Below, piece by piece: positions 1 to 11,103 of a stretch of DNA of 64,000 bases (positions are counted from its first letter, which is position 1; every line of letters starts with the position of its first letter). This DNA comes from Polynucleobacter paludilacus (GTDB lineage: Bacteria > Pseudomonadota > Gammaproteobacteria > Burkholderiales > Burkholderiaceae), in assembly GCF_018687595.1 (NCBI RefSeq), contig NZ_CP061298.1, forward strand, positions 1,240,001-1,304,000, in the 5' to 3' direction. Below the pieces are notes generated by a model, which saw only the letters and a list, made by a program, of their open reading frames with translations, searched no databases and was not told the origin of the DNA. Made by a program: the position numbers and the translations under genes.

Positions 1-1274
1 TCAACATCAATGGCCAATACGGTAGCTTCCACTTCATCACCTTTTTTGTATTTCTTAACAGCTTCTTCGCCAGGCTCATTCCAAGAAATATCGGAAAGAT
101 GAACCAAACCATCGATGCCGCCAGGCAAGCCAATGAATACACCAAAGTCAGTAATTGACTTGATTGCACCGCTTAACTTGTCACCCTTTTGATGGGCGCG
201 TGAGAATTCTTCCCATGGATTGGCTTTGCACTGCTTGATGCCTAAGCTAATACGACGCTTATCTTCATCAATATCCAACACCATGACTTCAACTTCAGTA
301 CCCAAGGCCGTTGCTTTACTTGGAGCAACGTTCTTATTGGTCCAATCCATTTCAGAAACGTGTACCAAGCCTTCGATACCAGATTCGATTTCAACGAATG
401 CACCGTAATCAGTCAAGTTGGTTACCTTGCCGAATAAACGGGTGTTTGGTGGATAACGACGAGCGATACCTACCCATGGATCATCGCCAAGCTGTTTCAC
501 ACCAAGAGACACACGATTCTTCTCTTGATCGAACTTCAAAATCTTAGCGGTCACTTCTTGACCAACAGTCAACATTTCGCTTGGGTGACGCACACGACGC
601 CATGCCAAATCGGTAATGTGCAAGAGGCCATCGATACCGCCGAGGTCAACGAATGCGCCGTAGTCAGTAATGTTCTTAACCAGGCCAGTCACTACTGCGC
701 CTTCTTTTAGGTTAGACATCAACTCAGCACGCTCTTTACCTTGGCTGGCTTCAACAACCGCACGACGTGACAACACGACGTTGTTACGCTTACGGTCTAA
801 CTTGATAACCTTGAACTCCATGGTTTTGCCCTCATAAGGGCTGGTGTCTTTAATGGGACGAGTGTCAACGAGTGAGCCAGGCAAGAATGCGCGGATACCG
901 TTCACCATCACCGTCAAGCCGCCTTTAACCTTACCGGTAACCGTACCAGTGACAATCTCAGCTTGCTCGAGTGCTTTTTCTAGATTCATCCATGACGCTA
1001 AGCGTTTTGCTTTATCGCGGGAGAGGATGGTGTCGCCGTAGCCGTTTTCAAGGGCATCGATCGCAACAGAAACGAAATCGCCGGGGCTTACTTCAATTTC
1101 GCCAGCGTCGTTATGGAATTCTTCAACAGGAATAAACGCTTCAGACTTCAAACCAGCGTTAACAACAACGAAGTTATGGTCGATGCGGAGGACTTCAGCC
1201 GAAATAACTTGGCCGGTCTTCATATTCGATCGGGTTAATGATTCTTCAAATAGTTCTGCAAATGATTCAGACAT
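1..1274 (-). CDS. rpsA: 30S ribosomal protein S1 (partial, C-terminus outside window)
   Basis: RNA-binding protein of the small ribosomal subunit that unfolds and docks mRNA for initiation. Reading leftward from the ATG at 1274 gives [13 protein letters not shown], then about 424 residues with no stop up to the window edge. Successive S1 (OB-fold) repeats are visible, with recurring elements such as [35 protein letters not shown] and [18 protein letters not shown], each followed by a GLVHISE/GLLHITD-type strand. The last one or two repeats lie beyond base 1. It sits just upstream of cmk's downstream end, in the usual cmk-rpsA order. Identification is firm; only the truncation is due to the window. 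Confidence 0.97.
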   Translation of the reverse strand, partial: MSESFAELFEESLTRSNMKTGQVISAEVLRIDHNFVVVNAGLKSEAFIPVEEFHNDAGEIEVSPGDFVSVAIDALENGYGDTILSRDKAKRLASWMNLEKALEQAEIVTGTVTGKVKGGLTVMVNGIRAFLPGSLVDTRPIKDTSPYEGKTMEFKVIKLDRKRNNVVLSRRAVVEASQGKERAELMSNLKEGAVVTGLVKNITDYGAFVDLGGIDGLLHITDLAWRRVRHPSEMLTVGQEVTAKILKFDQEKNRVSLGVKQLGDDPWVGIARRYPPNTRLFGKVTNLTDYGAFVEIESGIEGLVHVSEMDWTNKNVAPSKATALGTEVEVMVLDIDEDKRRISLGIKQCKANPWEEFSRAHQKGDKLSGAIKSITDFGVFIGLPGGIDGLVHLSDISWNEPGEEAVKKYKKGDEVEATVLAIDV

Positions 1275-1400
1275 GTATGTTCACTTTGTGCCGCCAGAAG
1301 GCCTGACGGGTTAGGTTGTAAAAGTCTCAAGAAACACGCTTATTAAGAAATCGCGTTGTGGAGTTTCCGAAGACGCCAAAAAACTACTGCATTCAACTAC

Positions 1401-2063
1401 TTACGCGGATGCCGATTGATACCAAGCCAACACCGTTTGAACTGCTTGATCGATCGATAAATTGGATGTTTCAAGCACTTGCGCACCTTGTGCAAGAACT
1501 AATGGAGCGGTGCCTCGACTACTGTCTCTGGCATCGCGCTCCTGTAAATCTTGCAGCAAGTCCTCTAGTCTAGCAGAAATTCCCTTAGCTATCAATTGCT
1601 TATAACGACGCTCGGCCCTAGCTGAGGCACTGGCAGTCAGAAAAACCTTCAATTTAGCGTCTGGAAAGATGATGCTGGCCATATCCCGGCCGTCTGCGAC
1701 TAAACCTGGTTTTTGCCTAAAACTACGCTGAAGACCCACTAAAGCACCCCGAACGGCTGGCTGAGTAGCTATGTTTGAGGCTCGCAGCCCATTAGCCTCA
1801 GTCCGGATGGCTTCAGTTACCTTCTCGTCCCCGAGGAAAATTTGGCCATCTCTAAAGCTAATTTGAAGTTTTTCTGCCAATTGACCCAAAGCAGGGGCAT
1901 TGTTGACATCAATGCCCTGCTTTTCACTGGCCAGTGCAACTAGACGATATAGGGCGCCACTATCCAAATAATGAAAGCCCAACTCCTGAGCTACCAAAGA
2001 TGCAACCGTCCCTTTACCAGAGGCTGTGGGTCCATCGATGGCGATAACGGGGGGCAAATTCAT
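1401..2063 (-). CDS. cmk: Cytidylate kinase
   Basis: Transfers phosphate from ATP to CMP/dCMP in the cytoplasm for pyrimidine nucleotide recycling. The 220-residue product is of normal family length. It has the P-loop GPTASGKGT near residue 11, the YLDSGALYR segment that replaces the DTGAMYR of other members, and the [11 protein letters not shown] nucleotide-binding motif, followed by the lid region rich in Arg ([10 protein letters not shown]). It begins 6 bases after the aroA stop and lies upstream of rpsA, the usual beta-proteobacterial arrangement, so it is probably read as the tail of the aromatic amino acid operon. Confidence 0.97.
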   Translation of the reverse strand: MNLPPVIAIDGPTASGKGTVASLVAQELGFHYLDSGALYRLVALASEKQGIDVNNAPALGQLAEKLQISFRDGQIFLGDEKVTEAIRTEANGLRASNIATQPAVRGALVGLQRSFRQKPGLVADGRDMASIIFPDAKLKVFLTASASARAERRYKQLIAKGISARLEDLLQDLQERDARDSSRGTAPLVLAQGAQVLETSNLSIDQAVQTVLAWYQSASA

Positions 2064-2069
2064 AGCAAA

Positions 2070-3398
2070 CTAGGAAACAATCTTGGCAAATTCAGCAAAG
2101 TACGTAGGGAAAGTTTTTGCTACGCAATTGGGATCGTTGATCTTGAGAGTGTTGGGACCAAAAGCGGCCAGTGAAAAACACATTGCCATCCGGTGATCGT
2201 CATAAGTATCAATTCCTGCTGCAGGAGATTTCCAATCGGTCGGTTTGGCAGGTGCTTCTACCGTAATGTAATCTGCACCCTCTTCCACGATGGCGCCAAG
2301 CTTACGCAGTTCGGTTGCCATTGCTGCAATACGATCGGTTTCCTTAACGCGCCAACTGGCAATATTATTCAGACGCGTTTGTCCTTCAGCAAATAAAGCA
2401 GCCACTGCTAAGGTCATTGCTGCATCGGGAATCTCAGTGCAATCTAGAGTAATCCCTTTGAGCTTACCGCTTGCATTACTGACCCCAGCAACTTCGATCG
2501 ATTCATCTGTTGCAGTAATCTTGGCACCCATCTTTGCTAAGGCATCTGCAAAAGCCACATCACCCTGAATACTATTGGATCCTACACCCAAGACTTTCAA
2601 GGGGCCAGCACCAATGGCACCAAGCGCTAAGAAATAAGAGGCAGATGAAGCATCACCTTCGACGAGTAACTCGCCTGGACTGGAATAAACCTGCTCACTC
2701 TTTTTTGCGGGGATGACAAAGGTTTGCCCATCCGGGCAAGTCACTTTGACACCAAACCGTGCCATCAGCTTGAGTGTGATGTCGATATAAGGTCGAGAAA
2801 TCAGCTCTCCGATTACATCGATTCGAATCGGCTCTTTGGCTACCAGAGGTAATGCCATCAATAGCGCAGTTAAAAACTGACTTGACACATCACCCCGGAT
2901 CCTCACAACATCTCTAATCTGAATCGTCGCGGCACTAATTTGAATCGGTGGGTAGCCTTCTTGTTGCTCATAAGCAATCTCTGCACCGACTTGACGCAGG
3001 CCGTCAACCAAGTCCCCAATCGGCCGCTCATGCATGCGAGCCACGCCAGATAATCGGTAATCACCACCTTGCATCGCAAGTGCAGCAGTGAGTGGGCGAA
3101 TAGCAGTACCAGCATTGCCCATAAATAAGTCTGCATCTCTAACTGGGAACTGTCCGCCACAACCTTCGATCACACAGACTTGATTAGGTTGGTCGGTAAC
3201 GGATACACCCAATTTACGCAAAGCATTACGCATGACTTGAGTGTCATCCGCATCAAGCAAATTCTTGAGCGTGGTTTTTCCAGTGGAGAGGGCCGCTAAT
3301 AGTAAGGCTCGATTTGAAATACTCTTTGACCCAGGCAAAACGATCGTACCTGCTGCCTGAGTATATGGGCCAACATCAATACTCGCTAAAGCGCTCAT
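2070..3398 (-). CDS. aroA: 3-phosphoshikimate 1-carboxyvinyltransferase (EPSP synthase)
   Basis: Condenses shikimate 3-phosphate and phosphoenolpyruvate to EPSP, the sixth shikimate pathway step. The 442-residue protein carries [10 protein letters not shown] at residues 21-30 and [10 protein letters not shown] at 93-102. Gly96, Thr97 and Pro101 are all conserved, which is the class I, glyphosate-sensitive form by established numbering. The C-terminal half has [14 protein letters not shown] and WRVKETDRI. Its ATG overlaps the tyrA stop (ATGA), so the two genes are likely translationally coupled. Confidence 0.97.
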   Translation of the reverse strand: MSALASIDVGPYTQAAGTIVLPGSKSISNRALLLAALSTGKTTLKNLLDADDTQVMRNALRKLGVSVTDQPNQVCVIEGCGGQFPVRDADLFMGNAGTAIRPLTAALAMQGGDYRLSGVARMHERPIGDLVDGLRQVGAEIAYEQQEGYPPIQISAATIQIRDVVRIRGDVSSQFLTALLMALPLVAKEPIRIDVIGELISRPYIDITLKLMARFGVKVTCPDGQTFVIPAKKSEQVYSSPGELLVEGDASSASYFLALGAIGAGPLKVLGVGSNSIQGDVAFADALAKMGAKITATDESIEVAGVSNASGKLKGITLDCTEIPDAAMTLAVAALFAEGQTRLNNIASWRVKETDRIAAMATELRKLGAIVEEGADYITVEAPAKPTDWKSPAAGIDTYDDHRMAMCFSLAAFGPNTLKINDPNCVAKTFPTYFAEFAKIVS

Positions 3399-4267
3399 TC
3401 AAGTCCGTCCAGGTCTTGACGTGCTTTACTCGCCTTTGTAAATAGCTTTTCAATCCCCGCTCCATCATTCTCGGCAATCAATTTACGAAGATGTTGAAGG
3501 ATCGCTAAATACTGATCTAACTCTTTCAGAATAGAACTGCGGTTAGCCAAGCTAATATCACGCCACATTTCAGGACTAGAAGCTGCAATGCGAGTGAAGT
3601 CTTTAAAGCCTGCGCCAATATGACTTAATTTATCTGCAGCATCTTCAGAATTGATGACGCTGGTCATTAATGCATAAGCAAGAATGTGAGGCAGATGAGA
3701 GACAGCCGCATAAATAGCATCGTGTTGCACATTCGAAAGCATCTTCACTAGTGCGCCAACTGACTGCCAAAACTTCTCGACTAGCGCGATATCTTGCGGA
3801 GAATTTTCTTGTAAGGGGCAAATAATCACTTGCTTACCAAAGAACAAATCCGCTTTAGCAGCACTTGCACCATGCTGAGCGCCGCCGGCAATCGGATGCG
3901 CTGGTACAAACTGACATGCTTTTTTACCCAAGACCTCTTTGGCGGACAAGATCACATCGCCCTTGGTGCTGCCAGCATCAGTAATTAAAGTCTTAGAGGC
4001 AAGATGAGGCTCAATCGTTAGGAAGGTGGCGCGCATTTGGGCAACTGGCACACACAAGACCAGAAGATCCGATTGCTTAGCAGCATCAACTAAATCTACG
4101 ACGGCATCAATCGCACCCATCTTTAATGCGTGATCTAAATTTGACTGGCTTCGACCAACCCCAAGGATTTTTGACACAACGCCTGCTTGCTTAAGCGCTA
4201 AGCCAAGTGAAGCCCCAATCAGGCCTACGCCAACAATCGATACCACGCCGTAATTTGGTTTTGTCAT
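3395..4267 (-). CDS. tyrA: Prephenate dehydrogenase
   Basis: Oxidative decarboxylation of prephenate (or arogenate) to the tyrosine precursor. The product has a Rossmann motif [17 protein letters not shown] at the N-terminus and the catalytic-histidine segment [13 protein letters not shown], and lacks a chorismate mutase domain, so it is the monofunctional type. I take the ATG at 4267 rather than the GTG one codon upstream. The gene starts 4 bases after the hisC stop and its end overlaps aroA. Whether it prefers prephenate or arogenate cannot be read from the sequence. Confidence 0.93.
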   Translation of the reverse strand: MTKPNYGVVSIVGVGLIGASLGLALKQAGVVSKILGVGRSQSNLDHALKMGAIDAVVDLVDAAKQSDLLVLCVPVAQMRATFLTIEPHLASKTLITDAGSTKGDVILSAKEVLGKKACQFVPAHPIAGGAQHGASAAKADLFFGKQVIICPLQENSPQDIALVEKFWQSVGALVKMLSNVQHDAIYAAVSHLPHILAYALMTSVINSEDAADKLSHIGAGFKDFTRIAASSPEMWRDISLANRSSILKELDQYLAILQHLRKLIAENDGAGIEKLFTKASKARQDLDGLE

Positions 4268-4270
4268 CAC

Positions 4271-5386
4271 TTAACCCAGAATGGCCTTCATGGCATCGAT
4301 GAAGGCTGCATTTTCTTCGGGCAGGCCTATGGAAATTCTGAGCCACTGAGGCAAACCATAATTGGCGACTGGACGCACAATAATGCCGCGCTTGAGCAGA
4401 GCCAAATTCACCTTCGCTCCAGCATCTGCCTCGTTACCCACTTTCACCAAAACAAAATTACCTGCAGAAGGTAAGTAGCTCAATCCCATTTCCTCGAAAG
4501 CATCAGTTAATTGCAGGTAACCTGCACGATTAAGGTCATAGCCCTTTTGCAAGAACGTAGTATCTTGCAATGCTGCAATTGCAGCGGCTTGCGCCAAACT
4601 ATTTACATTAAAAGGTTGGCGAATGCGGTTCAGCAAATCGGTGAGGGCAGGTTGAGCAATGCCGTAACCAATCCGCAGTCCTGCCAAACCATAGGCCTTA
4701 GAAAAACTGCGTGAGACGATTAAGTTCGGAAAACGTTTAACCCAAGCGATTGCATCGTACTGCTGCTCAGGCAACAGATACTCGTTGTAAGCTTCGTCAA
4801 GCACGACAATGACATTATCAGGAACCTGCTCCAGAAATGCCTCAATCTCTTGCGCGCTTAAGTAGCTGCCAGTTGGATTATTGGGATTAGCCATAAATAC
4901 CAATTTTGCTTTTGCACCTGAAGTCTGAATGGCTTTGAGCATTGCCTCTAGATTATGGCCATAGTACGGAGTTGCAGCAACTTCTATTGCGCGCGCCCCA
5001 ACTGCCTGAGTAGCCAATGGATAAACTGCAAAGGCATGCTTAGAGAAAATAATTTCATCATCGGTATCCGCAACTGCTCGCGCAGTGAGCTCAAGAATGT
5101 CATTACTACCATTGCCGAGTGTGATCCAGTTTGTTGGAATACCTAGTCGCTTCGATAAAACGTTCTTAAGCTCAAAACCGTTGGAGTCGGGATAACGACC
5201 TAAGTCACTAGCTGCCTTAAGCATCGCATCGTGAGCCGACTGAGGCATGCCTAGAGGATTTTCATTGGATGCAAGCTTAATAATCTTGCTCTCGTCTAAA
5301 CCATATTCGCGCGCAACCTCACTAATCGGTCTACCACCGACATAAGGCGCAATTGCCTGAATGTGTTTTAAACCGAAAGAACTCAT
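4271..5386 (-). CDS. hisC: Histidinol-phosphate/aromatic aminotransferase
   Basis: PLP-dependent class I/II aminotransferase of about 371 residues. Visible motifs are MANPNNPTGSYLS (pyridoxal ring contact), VVLDEAYNEYL, and SRSFSKAYGLAGLRIGYG with the PLP lysine. The ATG at 5386 is chosen because the open frame upstream only begins with TTG inside the pheA stop region. Its position between pheA and tyrA suggests its main role here may be transamination of phenylpyruvate, 4-hydroxyphenylpyruvate or prephenate rather than, or as well as, histidinol-phosphate synthesis. This is inferred from context. Confidence 0.9.
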   Translation of the reverse strand: MSSFGLKHIQAIAPYVGGRPISEVAREYGLDESKIIKLASNENPLGMPQSAHDAMLKAASDLGRYPDSNGFELKNVLSKRLGIPTNWITLGNGSNDILELTARAVADTDDEIIFSKHAFAVYPLATQAVGARAIEVAATPYYGHNLEAMLKAIQTSGAKAKLVFMANPNNPTGSYLSAQEIEAFLEQVPDNVIVVLDEAYNEYLLPEQQYDAIAWVKRFPNLIVSRSFSKAYGLAGLRIGYGIAQPALTDLLNRIRQPFNVNSLAQAAAIAALQDTTFLQKGYDLNRAGYLQLTDAFEEMGLSYLPSAGNFVLVKVGNEADAGAKVNLALLKRGIIVRPVANYGLPQWLRISIGLPEENAAFIDAMKAILG

Positions 5387-5388
5387 AA

Positions 5389-6471
5389 TCAAATGGCTGA
5401 GCGGGGATAGGAGCCGAGTTTTTTATAGAACGCAGCCGTGTCTTGAAGCTCAATTAGAGCCTTAGCAACTTTGTCTTCATCTGCATGGCCAGCCACATCA
5501 ATAAAGAAGTGATACTCCCAAGTTCCCTTGCGCGCAGGACGGGACTCAAAACGATTCATCGAAACACCGTGCTTTGCCAAGGGAGCAAGCAAACGATGGA
5601 CGGCACCAGGCTGGTTATCAACAGATAGCACGAGCGAAGTTTGATCATTACCTGTTGCTTGACATACGTAGTTGCCAATTACTACAAAGCGAGTGCGATT
5701 GTGAGGGTCATCCTGAATTTGTGATGCCACGGCTTGTAAGCTGTATGCAATTTGCGCAGGCTCACCGGCAATGGCTGCCAAAGTGGGATCTGCTGCAGCC
5801 ATGCGCGCAGCTTCAGCATTACTACTCACTGCTTGGCGTTTTAACTGAGGGGCGTGCTCACTCAACCACTGTTGACATTGTGCAAGCGCTTGAGCATGGG
5901 CACAGACAGTAGTAACCCCATCCAAGCTTCCACTCTTCGTTAACAAATGATGACGAATAGGCAAAACGACTTCACCGCTGATTTGCAGAGGGGCATCGAG
6001 TAACAAATCGAGCGTACGAGAAACGGCACCTTCGCTAGAGTTTTCCACTGGTACAACGCCAAATTGAGCAGCACCCTTCTCTACCGCCTTAAAAACCTCA
6101 TCAATGCTGACGCAAGGCAAACCGGCAACAGAATGACCGAAATAAGTTTGTGCGGCCTGCTCAGAAAAAGTACCAACCGGACCAAGGTAAGCAATCGTTT
6201 GTCGAGCCTCTAAAGCGCGGCAAGCGGACATCACCTCACGCCAGATCGCAGCAATACCATCAGGCAATAAAGGACCCTGATTGATCTCTTGCAGTTTTGC
6301 TACGACTTGGCGCTCACGCTCAGGCCGAAATACTGGAGAGGCAAATCCACCTTTGATATGACCCACTTCTTGTGCAGCTTGAGCACGCTGTGAGAGAAGA
6401 TCCAAAATCTTGGCATCTAAATCATCGATCTTGTCACGCAAGGGCGCAAGTCGCTGTTCTTCAGTACTCAT
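5389..6471 (-). CDS. pheA: Bifunctional chorismate mutase/prephenate dehydratase
   Basis: Converts chorismate to prephenate and then to phenylpyruvate. The 360-residue protein has three parts. An AroQ-type mutase helix bundle covers about residues 1-90 (LRDKIDDLDAKILDLLSQR). A dehydratase domain covers about 95-275, with YLGPVGTFSEQA, VPVENSSEGAV and the catalytic NRTRFVVIG. An ACT regulatory domain follows about 285-355 with the ESRPARKGTWEY phenylalanine-binding motif, so feedback inhibition by phenylalanine is expected. The start abuts the serC stop (one-base overlap). Confidence 0.96.
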   Translation of the reverse strand: MSTEEQRLAPLRDKIDDLDAKILDLLSQRAQAAQEVGHIKGGFASPVFRPERERQVVAKLQEINQGPLLPDGIAAIWREVMSACRALEARQTIAYLGPVGTFSEQAAQTYFGHSVAGLPCVSIDEVFKAVEKGAAQFGVVPVENSSEGAVSRTLDLLLDAPLQISGEVVLPIRHHLLTKSGSLDGVTTVCAHAQALAQCQQWLSEHAPQLKRQAVSSNAEAARMAAADPTLAAIAGEPAQIAYSLQAVASQIQDDPHNRTRFVVIGNYVCQATGNDQTSLVLSVDNQPGAVHRLLAPLAKHGVSMNRFESRPARKGTWEYHFFIDVAGHADEDKVAKALIELQDTAAFYKKLGSYPRSAI

Positions 6472-7568
6472 TAAGCCCGCCTTTCAAAATCCTGCATAAA
6501 TTCAACCAAGGCTTTTACACCCTCTATAGGCATTGCATTGTAGATACTTGCTCGCATTCCACCAACTGCTTTATGACCTCTCAGCGCTACCAAACCAGCA
6601 GCATGAGATTGCGCCAGAAATTCAGCGTTCAGGGCCTCATCTTTCAAGAAGAAGGTGACATTCATTCTAGAGCGATAAGGTTTTGCAATGCGATTCTCGT
6701 ACAGAGCGCTTTGATCAATGCATTGATAAAGTACATCTGCCTTTGCTTGATTCTGTTTGGCAATCGCTTTAACACCGCCCTGCTTCAGCAACCACTTAAA
6801 GCTCAGACCCGCCATATAAATCGCAAACGTGGGGGGCGTATTTAACATCGATTGATTGGCGGCTTCTTTTGCCCAATCCCAAACCGATGGCGTGATTGGC
6901 ATGCTGTGACCCAAAAGATCTTTACGGACGATCACAATCGTGACACCTGAGGGCCCAATATTCTTTTGCGCACCCGCAAATAGCACTCCGTATTGGCTTA
7001 CATCCATCTCTTTGGATAAGATATTGCTTGATACGTCCGCGACTAAAGGCACATTACCAACATCTGGCACCTGGTCAAATTCCACGCCACCAATGGTTTC
7101 GTTAGCGCAGATATGCACGTATGCGGCATCACTCGAAAGATTCCAGGATGAGCGCGGTGGAATCGTGGTGAAGTGCTCTGCCTCTGAAGAAGCGGCTAGA
7201 TGAGCTGCTCCGTATTTCTGAGCCTCTTTCAAGGACTTCTCAGACCAAATACCGGTAACGATGAAATCTGCTTTAGGCCCACTCTTGCTCAGACCCATGA
7301 GATTCATTGGGATCGCAGCATTTTGTCCAATACCACCACCTTGCAAAAGCAAGATCTCATATTGATCTGGAATACTCATCAAAGTACGCAGATCGTGCAA
7401 TGTCTCTTCATACACCGCCATAAACTCTTTACTGCGGTGGCTGATCTCCATGACACTAGTTCCAAGACCATGCCAGTTGAGCATTTCATCTGCAGCCTGC
7501 TTCAGAATCTCTTCGGGAAGAGTGGCGGGGCCCGCAGCGAAATTAAAAATGCGGCGGTCAAACGTCAT
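6471..7568 (-). CDS. serC: Phosphoserine aminotransferase
   Basis: PLP enzyme that makes 3-phosphoserine from 3-phosphohydroxypyruvate and also acts in pyridoxine synthesis. The 365-residue protein has the typical N-terminus FNFAAGPATLPEEIL, the GTSVMEISHRSKEF segment, and the PLP lysine in FAGAQKNIGPSGVTIVIVR. It lies between gyrA (34 bp upstream) and pheA (overlapping), the gyrA-serC-pheA order usual in beta-proteobacteria. Confidence 0.97.
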   Translation of the reverse strand: MTFDRRIFNFAAGPATLPEEILKQAADEMLNWHGLGTSVMEISHRSKEFMAVYEETLHDLRTLMSIPDQYEILLLQGGGIGQNAAIPMNLMGLSKSGPKADFIVTGIWSEKSLKEAQKYGAAHLAASSEAEHFTTIPPRSSWNLSSDAAYVHICANETIGGVEFDQVPDVGNVPLVADVSSNILSKEMDVSQYGVLFAGAQKNIGPSGVTIVIVRKDLLGHSMPITPSVWDWAKEAANQSMLNTPPTFAIYMAGLSFKWLLKQGGVKAIAKQNQAKADVLYQCIDQSALYENRIAKPYRSRMNVTFFLKDEALNAEFLAQSHAAGLVALRGHKAVGGMRASIYNAMPIEGVKALVEFMQDFERRA

Positions 7569-7601
7569 GATGGTGTCGACTAGTCTGTATTCGATGCCAG
7601 C

Positions 7602-10310
7602 TTAGGCATCACTAGCAGTATCGCTAGCAGCATCACCGACATCGCCAGCATCAATCGAATCATCTTCCGCGAGATCATCCTCGTCATCTGAATCGCTTTC
7701 AGCAATCCTCTGCAAGCCAGATAAACGAGTCCCCTCATCTACGTTGATGAGTGTGACACCTTGCGTTGAGCGACCCATCTCTCTGATTTCAGAGACACGC
7801 GTCCGCACTAAGACACCACCCGTAGTAATCAACATGATTTGATCTTCAGGAGAAACGAGAGCAGCAGCAACAACTTTGCCGTTACGCTCTGATGTCTGAA
7901 TGGCGATCATGCCCTTAGTACCGCGACCATGACGGGTATATTCAGCGATTGGCGTCCGCTTGCCATAACCATTTTCAGTTGCAGTCAAGACGCTTCCAGG
8001 AGTCGCAATGGCTTCAGCATCTGCCACGCTAATCTGCGCGCCCTCTGCCACTTCCGCAGGAGCTACTAGCATTGCAATCACTTGCTGACCTTCACCTAAG
8101 TTCATACCGCGCACGCCTCGAGCAGTCCGACCCATTGGACGAACGTCATTCTCATCAAAGCGCACCGCCTTACCAGCATCAGAGAACAACATGACATCGT
8201 GTTGGCCATCAGTAATTGCTGCGCCCACCAAGAAATCGCCCTCATTCAAATCAACCGCAATAATGCCGGCCTTGCGTGGGTTAGAGAAGTCAGATAAACG
8301 GGTCTTCTTAACGGTACCTAAGCTGGTTGCCATAAAGACGTACTGATCATCCTGATAGCCTTTAATTGGCAGAATCACAGTGATCTTCTCGCCTTCAATC
8401 AGCGGGAACATATTGACGATGGGCTTACCTCTTGAGGTGCGACTACCTTGAGGTACTTCCCAGACTTTGAGCCAATACATGCGACCGCGATCAGAAAAAC
8501 ACAAAATTGTGTCGTGTGTATTTGCTACGAATAAAGTATCGATCCAGTCTTCATCTTTGGTTGCTGCAGCTTGCTTACCGCGACCACCGCGCTTCTGCGC
8601 ACGATACTCACTGAGCGGCTGACTCTTCATATATCCAGTGTGTGAAAGAGTGACAACCATATCTTGCGGTGTAATGAGATCTTCAGTGAAGAGCTCAGTT
8701 GCATTCATCTCAATAAATGAGCGACGACCGTTGTCACTACCCGCGATGCCGAACTCGGCTTGCACTTCTTTCAATTCGCTTTCGATGACCTGAGTGACTC
8801 GCTCTGATTTAGCCAATAAGTCGAGCAAGTCAGCAATCTCAGACATGACGTCTTTGTACTCAGAAACAATCTTGTCTTGCTCTAAGCCAGTCAAACGTTG
8901 CAAACGCATTTGCAGAATTTCTTGTGCTTGGCTATCAGATAAGCGATAGAGGCCACTGCTCTGCATGCCGTATTCAGGCAAGAGGCCATCAGGCCGATAA
9001 GCATTACGACCGCCTGGGGTATCTGTCTCTGCACGCGCCAACATCTCACGCACCATCGAGGAATCCCAATTCTTGCCCATCAACTCTGTCTTTGCTTCCA
9101 CCGGGTTGGCAGCAGCCTTGATGATCGCAATGAATTCATCAATGTTTGCTAATGCGACAGCTAAGCCCTCGAGCACATGACCACGCTCTCGCGCTTTACG
9201 AAGTTCAAAAATCGTGCGACGGGTAACGACTTCACGACGATGCTGCAAGAAATACTCCAACATCTGCTTCAAGTTCAACAGGCGTGGCTGGTTATCAACC
9301 AAGGCCACCATGTTCATACCGAAGTTATCTTGTAACTGCGTACTCTTATATAAATTATTCAGAACAACTTCAGGTACTTCGCCACGCTTGAGCTCAATCA
9401 CAACGCGCATTCCAGATTTGTCGGACTCATCCCGCAAATCAGAAATACCTTCGACTTTTTTCTCATTCACTAACTCAGCAATGCGCTCGAGCAAGTTCTT
9501 CTTATTGACTTGATAAGGCAACTCATCAACGATGATGGCTTGACGCGAACCCTTATCAATATCTTCAAAGTGGGTCTTCGCACGCATGACAACGCGCCCG
9601 CGACCGGTGCGATAACCCTCACGTACACCTTGAACACCATAAATAATTCCGGCAGTAGGGAAATCTGGCGCTGGGATGATCTCAATCAACTCATCAATGG
9701 TGCAATCCGGGTTGTGCAAGACGTGTAAACAGGCCTGAACCACCTCATCCAAGTTATGAGGGGGGATATTGGTTGCCATACCTACCGCAATGCCTGAGCT
9801 GCCGTTAATGAGCAAATTGGGCACTTTGGCCGGCAGAATCAGGGGCTCGCGCTCGCTACCGTCGTAATTTGGCCCAAAATCGACCGTTTCCTTATCCAAA
9901 TCAGCCAATAGGTCATGGGCGATTTTGCGCAAGCGGATCTCGGTATACCGCATCGCAGCAGCGTTATCCCCGTCCACGGAGCCAAAGTTACCCTGGCCGT
10001 CAACTAACATATAGCGTAGAGAGAAATCTTGGGCCATCCGGACAATGGTGTCATACACCGCAGAATCGCCATGGGGATGGTATTTACCGATTACATCGCC
10101 AACTATACGGGCAGATTTTTTGTAAGCACGGTTCCAATCGTTGTTTAATTCATACATCGCAAATAAGACCCGGCGGTGTACTGGCTTGAGGCCATCACGC
10201 ACGTCTGGCAAGGCTCTGCCGACAATGACGCTCATAGCGTAGTCCAAATAGGACCGCCGCATTTCGTCTTCTAGGGATATTGGTAGTGTTTCTTTAGCGG
10301 CTTGTTCCAT
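7602..10310 (-). CDS. gyrA: DNA gyrase subunit A
   Basis: Breakage-reunion subunit of the enzyme that introduces negative supercoils. The 902-residue protein carries the catalytic tyrosine at 122 ([10 protein letters not shown]) and the quinolone-determining region [15 protein letters not shown], with Ser83 and Asp87 both wild type, so no resistance change is seen at those sites. The C-terminal beta-pinwheel contains the GyrA box QKRGGRGK. The protein ends in a very acidic tail (from about residue 870, rich in Asp, Ser and Glu). The serC start lies 34 bp downstream of its stop. Confidence 0.98.
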   Translation of the reverse strand: MEQAAKETLPISLEDEMRRSYLDYAMSVIVGRALPDVRDGLKPVHRRVLFAMYELNNDWNRAYKKSARIVGDVIGKYHPHGDSAVYDTIVRMAQDFSLRYMLVDGQGNFGSVDGDNAAAMRYTEIRLRKIAHDLLADLDKETVDFGPNYDGSEREPLILPAKVPNLLINGSSGIAVGMATNIPPHNLDEVVQACLHVLHNPDCTIDELIEIIPAPDFPTAGIIYGVQGVREGYRTGRGRVVMRAKTHFEDIDKGSRQAIIVDELPYQVNKKNLLERIAELVNEKKVEGISDLRDESDKSGMRVVIELKRGEVPEVVLNNLYKSTQLQDNFGMNMVALVDNQPRLLNLKQMLEYFLQHRREVVTRRTIFELRKARERGHVLEGLAVALANIDEFIAIIKAAANPVEAKTELMGKNWDSSMVREMLARAETDTPGGRNAYRPDGLLPEYGMQSSGLYRLSDSQAQEILQMRLQRLTGLEQDKIVSEYKDVMSEIADLLDLLAKSERVTQVIESELKEVQAEFGIAGSDNGRRSFIEMNATELFTEDLITPQDMVVTLSHTGYMKSQPLSEYRAQKRGGRGKQAAATKDEDWIDTLFVANTHDTILCFSDRGRMYWLKVWEVPQGSRTSRGKPIVNMFPLIEGEKITVILPIKGYQDDQYVFMATSLGTVKKTRLSDFSNPRKAGIIAVDLNEGDFLVGAAITDGQHDVMLFSDAGKAVRFDENDVRPMGRTARGVRGMNLGEGQQVIAMLVAPAEVAEGAQISVADAEAIATPGSVLTATENGYGKRTPIAEYTRHGRGTKGMIAIQTSERNGKVVAAALVSPEDQIMLITTGGVLVRTRVSEIREMGRSTQGVTLINVDEGTRLSGLQRIAESDSDDEDDLAEDDSIDAGDVGDAASDTASDA

Positions 10311-10470
10311 TTAGAAATAATATCATTTTGATGACGGAAGACCCCTATGCTAAGATTCTGTCAGTTTGTACGAAATTGAGATGTGTCGCTTTGCGGTGTT
10401 TTTGCTTCAAAGTAGGGCGAATTACATTTAAGTTTGACTTTAATTAAAAAGAGATTTTTGAGGACTAAAA

Positions 10471-11040
10471 ATGAACAAAACCCTAAAACTGTTGCTCGCT
10501 TCTGTTATTACCGTTTCTGCAACCGCAGCAATGGCATCTGATAACTGGCAAAACGGCGACGGCTCCCTGAACTGGAAAAACGGCGACGGTACATTGTGCT
10601 GGCGTGATAACAACTGGACACCTGCAACTGCAGCTAAAGGTTGCGATGGCGCATTGCAAGAAGGCCATTCCGCTGCTGGCGTTAGCCAAAGCAAGATCAC
10701 TTTGCAAGCTGATACCCTCTATGATTTCAACAAGTCTGACTTGAAACCTGAAGGTAAGGCTACTTTGGACAAGATCGCTGCTGATCTCTCCAAGATTAAG
10801 TTGGAAGTCATCATCGCTGTTGGTAACACAGATAGCGTTGGTACAGATGCATACAACATGGCCCTCGGTCAGCGTCGTGCGCAGTCTGTTAAGACTTACC
10901 TCGTAAGCAAGGGTGTTGACGCAAGCCGCATCTACACAGAATCCAAAGGCAAGAGCAATCCAGTTGCAAGCAATGCAACTGCTGAAGGCCGCGCTAAGAA
11001 CCGCCGCACCGACATCGAAGTTGTTGGTACAGCTAAGTAA
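10471..11040 (+). CDS. OmpA family outer-membrane/peptidoglycan-binding protein
   Basis: 189 residues: a signal peptide (about 1-22, MNKTLKLLLASVITVSATAA), then a short N-terminal block with two near-identical units NWQNGDGSL and NWKNGDGTL plus a Cys-containing third unit (about 25-60). A C-terminal OmpA domain follows (about 70-187) with LYDFNKSDLKPEG, GNTDSVGTDAYN and GRAKNRRTDIEV, whose Asp and Arg bind diaminopimelate in the family. The eight-stranded barrel of classical OmpA is missing. A good ribosome site (TGAGGA) precedes the ATG and a strong terminator follows. Probably an abundant wall-anchoring protein. Confidence 0.9.
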   Translation: MNKTLKLLLASVITVSATAAMASDNWQNGDGSLNWKNGDGTLCWRDNNWTPATAAKGCDGALQEGHSAAGVSQSKITLQADTLYDFNKSDLKPEGKATLDKIAADLSKIKLEVIIAVGNTDSVGTDAYNMALGQRRAQSVKTYLVSKGVDASRIYTESKGKSNPVASNATAEGRAKNRRTDIEVVGTAK

Positions 11041-11054
11041 TCTGCTTCAAACCT

Positions 11055-11083
11055 AAAAAAGCCCGGTTCTGCCGGGCTTTTTT
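11055..11083 (+). terminator. Rho-independent terminator after ompA-like gene
   Basis: Twelve-base inverted repeat AAAAAAGCCCGG/CCGGGCTTTTTT around a five-base loop, ending in a T run. It lies 14 bp after the ompA-like stop and 20 bp before ubiG, so it isolates the OmpA-like transcript. Confidence 0.92.
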
Positions 11084-11103
11084 ATTTCCGCTATATTCGT
11101 AAC

